Below, piece by piece: positions 1-7,612 of a stretch of 10,639 nucleotides of DNA (position 1 is the stretch's first letter; each line of letters begins with the position of its first letter). The notes under the pieces were generated by a model, which made no database searches, was not told where the DNA came from, and saw nothing but the letters and a program-made list of their open reading frames with translations. A program made the position numbers and the translations under genes. Source of the DNA: an uncultured Parabacteroides sp. (GTDB taxonomy: Bacteria; Bacteroidota; Bacteroidia; Bacteroidales; Tannerellaceae); contig URGO01000113.1 of NCBI GenBank assembly GCA_900547435.1, positions 1 through 10,639 of the forward strand. Reading direction: 5' to 3'.

Positions 1-440
1 GGGGGGCTTACGATTTGGTTTCGGTGCTGGATGAGAGCGTAAGCGATGAACCCTATATCGTAAAAGGCAAGTTGATTGATTTGTTTGACCCCGAATTGCC
101 AGTATTGGATGAAAAGGTGGTTAATCCGGATGAGCAGGCTTTCTTGTTGGATATCAATCGGGTGGAAAACCCGGAGAAACCGCAGGTATTGTGCGGGGCA
201 GCCCGTGTGTATGATGAAGAGGTGAAAGGCTCTTCGTATACGTTTGTGGCGAAGAGTCCGATTAATACCACCAATGTGATGCGTGTCTTGCTTCCGAAAG
301 CTCCGAAGTATGTTACTATAAAGGATGCTCAGGGCAAGGAACTTGCCGATGCGTCTAATTCATGGGACGAAGCCAGCAAGACCTGCTTGTTGAAGTTTGA
401 GAACAATCCGGAGGGCGTTCAGGTGATGTATGAGTGGTAA
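1..440 (+). CDS. C-terminal part of an unidentified, probably glycan-related protein (5' truncated)
   Basis: An open frame enters from the left edge (codons in phase from base 3) and ends at TAA 438-440, so about 146 residues of the C-terminus are visible. The TTG at 15 is in frame but is not a convincing start, because the frame is open up to the window edge. The segment is rich in alternating hydrophobic and polar strands with many Asp, Glu and Pro residues (for example FDPELPVLDEKVVNPDEQAF and SPINTTNVMRVLLPKAPKYV). It looks like one or two beta-sandwich domains, as often found at the end of Bacteroidales carbohydrate-active enzymes. No catalytic motif is visible and I do not recognise the family. 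Its place 93 bp upstream of a GH92 gene on the same strand suggests a role in the same polysaccharide utilisation cluster. That role is inferred from context only. Confidence 0.75.
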   Translation, partial: GAYDLVSVLDESVSDEPYIVKGKLIDLFDPELPVLDEKVVNPDEQAFLLDINRVENPEKPQVLCGAARVYDEEVKGSSYTFVAKSPINTTNVMRVLLPKAPKYVTIKDAQGKELADASNSWDEASKTCLLKFENNPEGVQVMYEW

Positions 441-464
441 ATAAGAAATAATAGAATAAGTTTA

Positions 465-500
465 CAGGTTGGCAAGGACTAAAAAGACCTTGTCAACTTG
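465..500 (+). terminator. Stem-loop between the first gene and the GH92 gene (terminator or attenuator)
   Basis: Bases 465-477 pair with 488-500 over 13 positions, two of them G-U, around a 10-base A-rich loop. An A-T pair (464/501) extends the stem. Only three T residues follow (501-503), so this may be a weak terminator or an mRNA-processing site rather than a full stop. No clear TAnnTTTG box is visible between the hairpin and the GH92 start, so the GH92 gene may depend on read-through from upstream. Confidence 0.5.
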
Positions 501-533
501 TTTCGTGTTAATTAAAGACGTAAAAAAGAAATT

Positions 534-2810
534 ATGAATATACGGAATTTGATAGGTGTTTTCTTATTGGGAGGTGTTTCTCTTGTTGCTCAAGCAGGAG
601 ATTGGGTAAATTATGTGAATACGTTGCAAGGAACGAACTCAAAGTTTGAGTTGACGCGTGGTAATACCTATGCAACGACGGCTTATCCGTGGGGAATGAA
701 TTTCTGGACGCCGCAGACCGGAGAGGTGGGTAGTGGCTGGATATATCAGCATTTTAAGGATTCGATAAGAGGATTTCGGCAGACGCATCAATGCAGTTCG
801 TGGACGAATGATCATGGGGCATTTTCGGTTATGCCGGTAGTAGGCGAGTTGAAGGTAGATCAGTACGGTCGGGCTGCCCGTTTTAGTCATGATAAAGAAG
901 CCGCCAAGCCGAACAATTTCAAGGTAGAGTTCGAAAACGGGCAGATAACGGAAATGTCCCCGACGGAACGTGGTGTCTATTTCCGTTTTACTTATCCCCA
1001 AGGAGAGAAGGCATATTTGGTGTTAGACGGACATCGTGGAGGTAATCAAGTGCGCATTTATCCGGAGGAGCGAAAGATTGTAGGTTTTACTCAGAACGGG
1101 AATCATTCCTGCCCGCAAGGTTTTGCGAATTATTTTGTGCTTTATTTCAATAAACCTTTCAAAAGTTATGGAACTTGGAAAGATGATGCAGGAATTGTTT
1201 CTCCTTCCAGCAAGGATGTGGTGAGCCGTCATACCGGTGCTTATGTACAGTTTGAGGCGGGTACAATCGTTGAGGCTAAAGTTATCTCTTCGTTTATCAG
1301 CATTGAACAGGCTGAAATGAATTATCGTCGCGAATTGGCCGGATTAAAGAGTTTAGAAGAGGCACGTAAGTTGGCGGGTGAAGCTTGGAATAAAGAATTG
1401 GGAAAGGTTGAAGTAGAGGGCGGAACTGAAGAGGAAAAGGCTACATTCTATTCTTGCTTCTTCCGTTCGATGCTTTTCCCGCGTAAATTCTATGAATATG
1501 ATGCGAATGGCAATCCGATTTATTATAGTCCGTATGATGGCCGGTTACATGAAGGTTTTATGTATACAGATAATGGATTTTGGGATACCTTCAGAGCGCA
1601 GTTCCCGTTGAACGCATTGCTTCATCCGGAGATGCATCAACGGTATATTCAATCTTTATTGGATGCTTACGACCAGAGTGGCTGGTTGCCTTCCTGGTCT
1701 TTCCCCGGACATAGTTGTGGAATGGTTGGAAACCATGCGGCGTCTTTATTGGCGGATGCTTATGTAAAAGGGTTCCGATTCGATACAGAGAAAGCTTTGA
1801 AAGCAATGCTACATGAAGCAACTAACAAAGGCCCATATGGTCCATCGAATGGACGTGATTGTTGGCAGGATTATTATACCATCGGATATATTCCTTATCC
1901 GGAAACCCGTGAATCAGTAGCAAAGACTTTAGAGTTTTGTTATGATGATTTCTGTGCGATGCGAGTTGGTGAATTATCTGGAAACGAATATTATGCGGGA
2001 TTGTTCCGTAAACAAGTATTGAATTATAAAAATGTATTTGATCCGGTTACTCGCTTTTTCCGGGGAAAAAACCGGAAAGGAGAATGGATGCCGAAAGAAT
2101 TTGATCCGAAAGAATGGGGTGGTCCTTATACCGAAGGAGGAGCATGGCATTATCGCTGGTCTGTTTTCCATGATGTGCAGGGCTTAATCAATTTGATGGG
2201 AGGCGATACAAAGTTTGTAGCAGCATTGGACTCCGTCTTTTCTGAAGATAATACATTTAAAGTGGGAACTTACGGCTTTGCTATTCATGAAATGACGGAG
2301 ATGGCCATGATTAATATGGGACAATATGCACACGGTAATCAGCCGATCCAGCATATGATTTACTTATATAATTATGCAGCTGCTCCTTGGAAAGCACAGT
2401 ATTGGGCACGTCAAGTCATGAACCGTTTGTATAGTTCAGGTCCGAATGGTTATCCGGGAGATGAGGACCAAGGGCAAACTTCTTCGTGGTATGTGATTAG
2501 TGCAATGGGATTGTATTCTGTTTGTCCGGGAACTGACCAATATGTCATCGGTAGTCCGGTATTCCCAAAGATGAAGATTCATTTGGAGAATGGCAAAACC
2601 TTAGTGATTCAGGCAAAAAATAATAGCTTGGAGAACTGTTATATCCAATCTGCTAAGTTGAATGGAAAAGAATTTACGCGGACATGGCTCTCGTATGACG
2701 AACTGATGCAGGGCGGCGTAATTGAGTATCAGATGGGTAATCAACCGAATATGACGCGTGGCATTGCTCCGGCGGATAAACCCTATTCCTATACTTCGAT
2801 TCATCAATAA
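534..2810 (+). CDS. GH92 exo-alpha-mannosidase, probably alpha-1,2-specific, secreted
   Basis: This 758-residue protein should remove terminal alpha-linked mannose from N-glycans or mannan by the Ca-dependent inverting mechanism of family GH92. A Sec signal peptide with cleavage after AQA (about residue 21) places it in the periplasm; there is no lipobox. The landmarks lie almost in register with what I remember of the B. thetaiotaomicron enzyme BT3990: candidate general acid E534 in TEGGAWHY, acidic pair D643/D645 in GDEDQGQTSSWY (general base), H585-E586 in AIHEMTEM, and W90 in SSWTNDHG. The HE pair and this Trp are described as marks of alpha-1,2-mannosidases. The common GNEP motif reads GNQP here (Q603). 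Length is normal for the family. The start is the ATG that opens the signal peptide; no Shine-Dalgarno site is seen, as usual in this phylum. It lies 10 bp upstream of the next gene, so the two are probably co-transcribed. Family assignment is firm; linkage specificity is inferred. Confidence 0.95.
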   Translation: MNIRNLIGVFLLGGVSLVAQAGDWVNYVNTLQGTNSKFELTRGNTYATTAYPWGMNFWTPQTGEVGSGWIYQHFKDSIRGFRQTHQCSSWTNDHGAFSVMPVVGELKVDQYGRAARFSHDKEAAKPNNFKVEFENGQITEMSPTERGVYFRFTYPQGEKAYLVLDGHRGGNQVRIYPEERKIVGFTQNGNHSCPQGFANYFVLYFNKPFKSYGTWKDDAGIVSPSSKDVVSRHTGAYVQFEAGTIVEAKVISSFISIEQAEMNYRRELAGLKSLEEARKLAGEAWNKELGKVEVEGGTEEEKATFYSCFFRSMLFPRKFYEYDANGNPIYYSPYDGRLHEGFMYTDNGFWDTFRAQFPLNALLHPEMHQRYIQSLLDAYDQSGWLPSWSFPGHSCGMVGNHAASLLADAYVKGFRFDTEKALKAMLHEATNKGPYGPSNGRDCWQDYYTIGYIPYPETRESVAKTLEFCYDDFCAMRVGELSGNEYYAGLFRKQVLNYKNVFDPVTRFFRGKNRKGEWMPKEFDPKEWGGPYTEGGAWHYRWSVFHDVQGLINLMGGDTKFVAALDSVFSEDNTFKVGTYGFAIHEMTEMAMINMGQYAHGNQPIQHMIYLYNYAAAPWKAQYWARQVMNRLYSSGPNGYPGDEDQGQTSSWYVISAMGLYSVCPGTDQYVIGSPVFPKMKIHLENGKTLVIQAKNNSLENCYIQSAKLNGKEFTRTWLSYDELMQGGVIEYQMGNQPNMTRGIAPADKPYSYTSIHQ

Positions 2811-2820
2811 TTTATACTAT

Positions 2821-5349
2821 ATGAACAAAAAAATCTTACTTTCAATGTGTGCTGTTGCCCTATTGGGGAGCTGCACGATGGAAAACAAGGGTACAAGCGT
2901 GGAGTACAAGCCGGTGGCTGAGAATACCCTCCGGGCTCCTGCTTATCCGTTGGTAACGATAGACCCGTACACGAGTTTGTGGTCGTTTACCAATAATCTG
3001 AATGACGAGCCGACACGCCATTGGACGGGGCGTAATTTCCCCGTAGTGGGTGGCGTGCGTGTGGATGGCGTGACCTATCGTTTCATGGGGCGTGATCAAG
3101 TTAAGGTCAGTCCGGTGATTGGTACCGCAGAACAGGGCTTATGGGATGCGACCTATACGTTTACTCAACCGAAAGGCGGATGGTGGGAGTGCGATTATAC
3201 TCCTCAAGGATGGATAGCTGGCAAGGCAGCTTTCGGAACACCGGAGAACCCGCACGCTACCGTGGCTTGGCAAGATGGGGATATCTGGGTGCGCCGTACG
3301 TTTGACTGGCCTCAGGATGTTGCAAAAGAGGATCTTTTCGTCCAATATTCGCATGACGATAATGTAGAGATTTATCTGAATGGTTTCAAAGTGGCCGTTA
3401 CCGGCAATGGCTTGGATTATAATTTGTTGCAGGAGATTCCGTCAGAGGTGGCTGGCTTAATCAAACCTACGGGGAATCTCCTGGCGGCTCATTGCCGGAA
3501 TAACGGTGGGGGTGCCTACTTGGATTTTGGTATTAGTAAGCAGGTAAAGGAAGGTAATACATTCGATTTGAAGGCCGAGCAAAAATCTGTTACGGTTATG
3601 CCTACACAGACTTTCTATACTTTTGAGTGTGGTGGCATTTCGCTGGATGTTATCTTTACTTCTCCGGCCGTACCGACCGATTTGGATTTGGTATCGGCTC
3701 CTTATAATTATGTAACTTATCAGGCGAAGTCCTTGGATGGCAAGGAGCATGAGGTGCAGGTTTATTTGGAGGCGACTCCTCTATTGGCGGTAAATACCAT
3801 TGACCAGGCAGTGGACTTTAGTCTTGACCAGCAGAACGGGATGTATCTGTTGAAGACCGGAACCGTAGACCAACCGATGTTACAAAAGAAAGGGGATGAC
3901 CTTCGTATTGACTGGGGGTATCTTTATCTTGCTGCCCGGCAGGTCCCCGGTGTGTCGGTTACTATCGATGAGCAGACATCGGCCAAGCAGAGCTTCATGG
4001 AGACCGGAAAACTCTCCGGTAAAGTAGGGGAGACTTCGCAAGATATGCAAAAGCAGATGACGGTATTGGCTTATGCCGATGATTTGGGAAAGGTTTCCGG
4101 AGAAGGTGTGAAGTCCGGACATTTGCTTTTGGGGTATGATGATAATTATTCTATCCAATATTTTGGAGATAACCGCATGGCTTATTGGAAGCACGACGGA
4201 GAGGTCTCTATTGAACAGGCATTGAAGAAGGGATTTGATACGTATAGCGAGACTATGCAACGTTGCGCAGACTTCGATCGTCAGTTGATGGACGAAACGA
4301 ATGCGGTAGGCGGAAAGCAGTATGCCGAACTTTGCGCATTGGTTTACCGGCAGGTGATAGCGGCACATAAGCTGGTGACAGATAAGGAGGGCAATTCGCT
4401 TTATTTCTCGAAGGAGAATTTCAGTAACGGTTCTATCGGTACGGTGGATATTACCTATCCTTCTTCGCCGATGTATCTGTGTTATAATCCGGAATTGCTG
4501 AAAGGTATGATGAATCCGATTTTCTATTATAGCGAATCGGGCAAGTGGACCAAGCCTTTTGCTGCACATGATGTGGGTACTTATCCGCAAGCCAACGGAC
4601 AAACCTACGGAGGGGATATGCCGGTTGAAGAAAGCGGAAATATGTTGATCCTGACCGCGGCTATTGCATCGGTAGAAGGAAATGCCGATTATGCCGCAAA
4701 GCATTGGGATGTGCTGACGACCTGGGCGGATTACTTGAAGAAAGAGGGGTTGGACCCCGCCAACCAGCTTTGTACGGATGACTTTGCCGGTCATTTCGCG
4801 CATAATACAAACCTTTCTATCAAGGCGATTATGGGTGTGGCAAGTTATGCGAAATTGGCCGAGATGTTAGGAAAGGCGGATATAGCCAAGACTTACATGG
4901 ATGAAGCCCGTGATATGGCATCCAAGTGGGTGACGATGGCGAAAGATAAGGACCATTATCGCTTGACATTCGACCAGCCGGGAACGTGGAGCCAGAAATA
5001 TAACTTGGTATGGGATCGTCTGCTGGGATATAATCTGTTCCCTGCTGAGGTGGCTACAGCTGAGATGGCTTTCTATAAGACGCATCAGAACATGTATGGT
5101 CTGCCTTTGGATTGCCGGGAGGATTATACCAAATCGGATTGGATTTTGTGGACGGCTTGCCTGACAGGGGTTGACGCTGATTTTCAAGAGTTGTTGGATC
5201 CGGTATGGAAATATGCGGATGAAACGACATCGCGTGTTCCTTTAAGTGATTGGCATTATACTTCTAATGGTGATCAGCGCGGATTTCAGGCGCGCTCTGT
5301 AGTGGCCGGTTATTACATGAAATTATTGCATGAGAAGCTAAAGAAGTAG
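2821..5349 (+). CDS. DUF4964/DUF5127/DUF4965 lipoprotein ('glutaminase'-family, probable glycan-degradation protein)
   Basis: The protein has 842 residues from the ATG at 2821. An in-frame start at 2758 would lie inside the GH92 gene and hide the signal sequence, so it is rejected. The N-terminus is a lipoprotein signal with lipobox LLGSC, making Cys18 the lipidated residue of a membrane-anchored, periplasmic or surface protein. Order of regions: a DUF4964-like start (RAPAYPLVTIDPYTSLWSF, about 38-56); a galactose-binding-like beta-sandwich (about 110-240, with WVRRTFDWP, YSHDDNVEIYLNG and LLAAHCRNNGG, resembling sugar-binding domains of GH2 enzymes); a DUF5127-like region; then an alpha-helical DUF4965/DUF1793-like half (about 440-840). 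The helical half carries conserved MPVEESGN (600-607), TDDFAGH (652-658) and FDQPGTWSQKYN (717-728). The family is often named glutaminase after fungal GtaA, but linkage to GH92 and the sugar-binding-like domain make glycan hydrolysis at least as plausible. Activity is unproven. Confidence 0.9.
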   Translation: MNKKILLSMCAVALLGSCTMENKGTSVEYKPVAENTLRAPAYPLVTIDPYTSLWSFTNNLNDEPTRHWTGRNFPVVGGVRVDGVTYRFMGRDQVKVSPVIGTAEQGLWDATYTFTQPKGGWWECDYTPQGWIAGKAAFGTPENPHATVAWQDGDIWVRRTFDWPQDVAKEDLFVQYSHDDNVEIYLNGFKVAVTGNGLDYNLLQEIPSEVAGLIKPTGNLLAAHCRNNGGGAYLDFGISKQVKEGNTFDLKAEQKSVTVMPTQTFYTFECGGISLDVIFTSPAVPTDLDLVSAPYNYVTYQAKSLDGKEHEVQVYLEATPLLAVNTIDQAVDFSLDQQNGMYLLKTGTVDQPMLQKKGDDLRIDWGYLYLAARQVPGVSVTIDEQTSAKQSFMETGKLSGKVGETSQDMQKQMTVLAYADDLGKVSGEGVKSGHLLLGYDDNYSIQYFGDNRMAYWKHDGEVSIEQALKKGFDTYSETMQRCADFDRQLMDETNAVGGKQYAELCALVYRQVIAAHKLVTDKEGNSLYFSKENFSNGSIGTVDITYPSSPMYLCYNPELLKGMMNPIFYYSESGKWTKPFAAHDVGTYPQANGQTYGGDMPVEESGNMLILTAAIASVEGNADYAAKHWDVLTTWADYLKKEGLDPANQLCTDDFAGHFAHNTNLSIKAIMGVASYAKLAEMLGKADIAKTYMDEARDMASKWVTMAKDKDHYRLTFDQPGTWSQKYNLVWDRLLGYNLFPAEVATAEMAFYKTHQNMYGLPLDCREDYTKSDWILWTACLTGVDADFQELLDPVWKYADETTSRVPLSDWHYTSNGDQRGFQARSVVAGYYMKLLHEKLKK

Positions 5350-5372
5350 CATACAGATGTATTGATAAAAAT

Positions 5373-5413
5373 ATGTGCCGATGGGAATGATTAGAACTCT
5401 CCCATTGGCACAT
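5373..5413. terminator. Bidirectional intrinsic terminator between convergent genes
   Basis: Bases 5373-5386 pair with 5400-5413 over 14 bp with a single G-U, around a 13-base loop. On the + strand TCTTTATT follows; on the - strand the stem is followed by a T-rich stretch (the complement of the A-rich run at 5365-5372). It lies between the + strand lipoprotein stop (5349) and the - strand gene stop (5417), so it can end transcription from both sides. Confidence 0.8.
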
Positions 5414-5416
5414 TCT

Positions 5417-5812
5417 TTATTCCTTCTCCAAGATATGCCAGAAACGTTCCGGCAGATAAATGTTTTCTATTGGGATCGCCTCGGTGAAAAGCGGCGCGAT
5501 TTCTTCCGGTGTAAAGCCGGCTATGCCACAACCGATTTCTGTTACCAGAAACTTTAGTTCGGGGTGTACTTGGGCAAACTTGATGAATTCATCTACATAA
5601 GGCCGGATAGCATCCGGTCCGCCATGCATGGTGGGAATGCCGTAAGTCTGTCCTTGAAGTCCTACACCTTGTCCCCAGATAGCTCCCCATTTGCGATAAG
5701 CCAAATAAGCCGCTCCTCCGCCATGCAAGCCTTCCAGGTTGCTACCGAATACAAAAATCTCATCCGGCTTTAATTCCGTTATTCGTGAACTCGATATGCG
5801 TTTCTGCTTCAT
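5417..5812 (-). CDS. Macro-domain-like conserved hypothetical protein
   Basis: A protein of 131 residues from the ATG at 5812. The frame extends to an ATG at 5863 (148 residues), but 5812 is preferred: it has a rare strong Shine-Dalgarno site (AAAGGAG, 5818-5824, five bases upstream), and a TACATTTG -7 box (5861-5868) would start transcription downstream of the longer start. The sequence holds IFVFGSNLEG, then HGGGAAYLAYRKWGAIWGQG, a YGIPTM strand and VTEIGCGIAGFTPEEIAPLF. The HGGGAA loop and the GCGIAGF loop resemble the two phosphate-binding loops of macro domains that bind ADP-ribose (xHGGGVAxA and the late GxGxxG-type loop), so nucleotide or ADP-ribose binding or hydrolysis is plausible. 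The similarity is judged by eye and the exact family is not named here. The gene has its own promoter and faces the mannosidase operon, so it looks unconnected with glycan use. Confidence 0.85.
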   Translation of the reverse strand: MKQKRISSSRITELKPDEIFVFGSNLEGLHGGGAAYLAYRKWGAIWGQGVGLQGQTYGIPTMHGGPDAIRPYVDEFIKFAQVHPELKFLVTEIGCGIAGFTPEEIAPLFTEAIPIENIYLPERFWHILEKE

Positions 5813-5860
5813 AACTGCTCCTTTCTGTTTTTGTATGTCAAGAATAATGAAGGTTTGCGA

Positions 5861-5868
5861 CAAATGTA
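5861..5868 (-). promoter_or_regulatory. Bacteroidetes -7 box (TACATTTG) for the macro-like gene
   Basis: On the - strand the octamer TACATTTG matches TAnnTTTG exactly. Transcription would start about four bases on, near 5857, leaving a leader of about 45 bases to the ATG at 5812. No convincing TTTG -33 box is seen at the expected distance upstream, so strength is uncertain. Confidence 0.5.
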
Positions 5869-5913
5869 ACGATTAATTTGGGATAAAGGAAAACTATCCG
5901 GATGAAATGCTCC

Positions 5914-5938
5914 TTATTGGTCTGTGAAAAGCCAATAA
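5914..5938. repeat. Inverted repeat TTATTGG/CCAATAA in the divergent promoter region
   Basis: TTATTGG (5914-5920) and CCAATAA (5932-5938) form a perfect 7-bp inverted repeat around 11 bases. It sits between the promoters of the macro-like gene and the DUF5723 gene, so it could be an operator for either. It could also be chance, as the region is A+T rich. The rest of the 210-bp gap 5813-6022 holds only the promoter boxes listed. Confidence 0.3.
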
Positions 5939-5983
5939 AATGGTTTATTCCTATATAATATGTCGTTTTTTTGAAAAAATGTA

Positions 5984-5991
5984 TAAATTTG
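5984..5991 (+). promoter_or_regulatory. -7 box TAAATTTG for the DUF5723 gene
   Basis: TAAATTTG matches TAnnTTTG and is part of the 18-mer TATAAATTTGCGTCATTA (5982-5999), which recurs exactly before the helicase gene. A start site near 5995 gives a leader of about 28 bases to the ATG at 6023. No TTTG is present at the ideal -33 distance, so this promoter looks weaker than the helicase one. Confidence 0.65.
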
Positions 5992-6022
5992 CGTCATTAG
6001 AAAAACGGATAAATAGAGTTAT

Positions 6023-7399
6023 ATGGGAAATGTGAACATCAAAACAGCCCTGCTGGCTATGGGATTGCTGGCCGGAGCATCGCCCGTTTGCGGGCAATTC
6101 TTACGTACTTCTTATTTCATGGATGGAACAAGTGCCCGTGTGCAGATGAACCCGGCGCTACAACCTACGCGCGGGTATTTCAATGTTCCGGTAATCGGTT
6201 CGTTGAATGCTTCGATGGCATCTAATTCTCTTGGAATGAGTGACCTGATTGATATGGTGAGTGATGATGAGGCATTCTATATGAACCGCGGCTTGTTCGA
6301 TAGCTTGAAAGAGAACAATAAGATGAATATGAGCTTTTATTCCGACATTCTTTCTTTCGGATGGATTCGTGGGGACGGGTTCTGGAGCGTCAATGTCGGA
6401 GTAAGGGGAGATGCCGGTATGACTATGCCGAAATCTATGCTCGAATATATGCGGGATGGGCACAATTATAATTATAATGACGCGCTCTCGATGAAATATG
6501 ATATTTATGACCGGCAGATGCATGTCAATATTTATACCGAAATCGGTTTGGGGTATTCGCGTAAGATAACGGAACGATTGACCCTCGGAGGCCGTGTCAA
6601 AGTCTTGTTGGGTGTGGCGAATGTCGAGATGAAGATGGACCGGTATAGTGTGGATATTGATCTTCCGGATAGACCATACGATTATGCAGAGGGGACATCT
6701 CCTGATTATGGTTCGGTCATGTCTCAAGGTTCAATCGTTTCATCCATTAAGAATGTCGGCGTGGATTTTTATGATGATGATTTCGGGAATGAGGTGGCGG
6801 ATAAGATTGACCTTGAAGGGTATAGTTTTGGTATTGCCGGTAAGGGATTCGGGATTGACCTGGGTGCGACCTATCAGTTATTGGATAATCTGACCCTTTC
6901 TGCATCGGTCCTTGATTTGGGCTTGATCTCTTGGGATAAGGGTTCGACCATAGCCGCAGAGTCGAAGGGTGAGTCGGTATCGATTAATCCGGATAATTAT
7001 TATTTGTATACGACCTGTGGCTTTTTCGACTTAGGCATGTATAATTTGGAAAAAGCTGAGGCGAAGTCCCGTACAAAACGATTGGCATCTACTATTCTTT
7101 TAGCCGGCGAGTATGGCTTCTTGGATAATAAATTGAGCGTGGGCGCGCTTTATACGACACGTTTTGCGCTTCCTTCGGCGGTTAGCGAATTGACTTTTTC
7201 CGGTACGTATAAGCCGAAAGACTGGTTGAACGTAGCGTTAAGTTATTCGCCGATAATGGCTTCCGGCAAGTCTTTCGGTTTGGCACTGAAGGCCGGTCCG
7301 CTGTTTGTTGGTACGGATTATATGTTTTTCGGAAGTAATACGAAAACGGTCAATGCTTTCTTGGGCATTTCAATTCCGATAGGGCAAAAAAGGGATTGA
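6023..7399 (+). CDS. DUF5723-family outer-membrane beta-barrel protein
   Basis: A protein of 458 residues with a Sec signal peptide (hydrophobic core ALLAMGLLAGASP, cleavage near CGQ, about residue 25). The mature start, LRTSYFMDGTSARVQMNPALQPTRGYFNVPVIG in two overlapping blocks (about 27-59), is typical of DUF5723 proteins of Bacteroidetes. The rest is made of alternating amphipathic strands with glycine and aromatic girdle residues (LGYSRKITERLTLGGRVKVL, FGIDLGATYQLLDNLTLSAS, ALKAGPLFVGTDYMFFG), as in a FadL- or OmpA-like beta-barrel that ends in strands near the C-terminus. It should lie in the outer membrane; the transported or bound substrate is unknown. It stands alone: a divergent gene precedes it and a 213-bp non-coding gap follows. 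The ATG at 6023 fits the promoter at 5984 and opens the signal peptide. Confidence 0.88.
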   Translation: MGNVNIKTALLAMGLLAGASPVCGQFLRTSYFMDGTSARVQMNPALQPTRGYFNVPVIGSLNASMASNSLGMSDLIDMVSDDEAFYMNRGLFDSLKENNKMNMSFYSDILSFGWIRGDGFWSVNVGVRGDAGMTMPKSMLEYMRDGHNYNYNDALSMKYDIYDRQMHVNIYTEIGLGYSRKITERLTLGGRVKVLLGVANVEMKMDRYSVDIDLPDRPYDYAEGTSPDYGSVMSQGSIVSSIKNVGVDFYDDDFGNEVADKIDLEGYSFGIAGKGFGIDLGATYQLLDNLTLSASVLDLGLISWDKGSTIAAESKGESVSINPDNYYLYTTCGFFDLGMYNLEKAEAKSRTKRLASTILLAGEYGFLDNKLSVGALYTTRFALPSAVSELTFSGTYKPKDWLNVALSYSPIMASGKSFGLALKAGPLFVGTDYMFFGSNTKTVNAFLGISIPIGQKRD

Positions 7400-7434
7400 G
7401 AAGCAGCTTTGAATTGTTGGTAAATTCTTCTCAA
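7396..7434 (+). terminator. Stem-loop at the end of the DUF5723 gene
   Basis: TTGAGAAG (7396-7403) pairs with CTTCTCAA (7427-7434), and inside it GAATT (7411-7415) can pair with AATTC. The stem overlaps the stop codon. No T-run follows, so it may protect the 3' end or act as a weak terminator rather than an efficient intrinsic one. Confidence 0.35.
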
Positions 7435-7455
7435 ATTCATACCTATGTTTGCCGG

Positions 7456-7512
7456 AAAAGATAGGCATGAACGGGTGAAAAGATAGGCATCTTTTGAAGG
7501 AAAGATAGGCAT
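7456..7512 (+). repeat. Three direct repeats AAAGATAGGCAT at an exact 22-bp period
   Basis: The 12-mer AAAGATAGGCAT occurs at 7457-7468, 7479-7490 and 7501-7512, every 22 bp (about two helical turns). The first two are extended by one more A upstream, and copies one and three continue as GAA. A degenerate inverted copy (complement of ATTCATACCTATG, 7436-7448) lies just before them. Copy two also forms the palindrome AAAAGAT-AGGC-ATCTTTT (7478-7495). The even phasing on one face of the helix, 20 bp before a promoter, suggests cooperative sites for a DNA-binding regulator of the gene at 7613. The regulator is unknown. Confidence 0.75.
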
Positions 7513-7532
7513 GAATTTTTTTTTGAAAAAAG

Positions 7533-7560
7533 TGTAACCTTTCCGGGATGCTTGCGTCTA
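7533..7560 (+). promoter_or_regulatory. ECF-sigma-like promoter (TGTAAC - 16 bp - CGTCTA)
   Basis: TGTAAC (7533-7538) and CGTCTA (7555-7560) are spaced by 16 bp and preceded by a T9 run (7516-7524) and A-rich DNA that could act as an UP element. The AAC-type -35 and CGTC-type -10 are the usual pattern for ECF sigma factors and differ from the TAnnTTTG boxes elsewhere in the window. It would drive the membrane protein gene at 7613 with a leader of about 45 bases. Identified by eye. Confidence 0.5.
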
Positions 7561-7612
7561 TTTAACAAAGCCCTGAGGGAAGAATTAATTAACTTTAAAA
7601 AGAATATAGATT

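Noticed and set aside
2758..2820. Longer start for the lipoprotein gene overlapping the GH92 3' end
   Set aside because: It would put 21 residues before the lipoprotein signal sequence, and the GH92 frame is conserved there. The ATG at 2821 gives a proper lipobox protein.
3880..4803. A 307-residue open frame on the - strand inside the DUF4965 lipoprotein gene
   Set aside because: It is fully antisense to a well-conserved protein and its translation is rich in Ile, Arg and His as expected of a shadow frame. No domain or start signal is visible.
6158..6727. A 189-residue - strand frame inside the DUF5723 gene
   Set aside because: The complement of a recognisable beta-barrel gene, with low-complexity Ile/His/Arg composition and no promoter or ribosome site.
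7478..7524. The palindrome AAAAGAT-AGGC-ATCTTTT as a terminator for the DUF5723 gene
   Set aside because: The T9 run lies 20 bp past the hairpin, too far for an intrinsic terminator, and the palindrome is built from one of the phased repeats, which is the better explanation.
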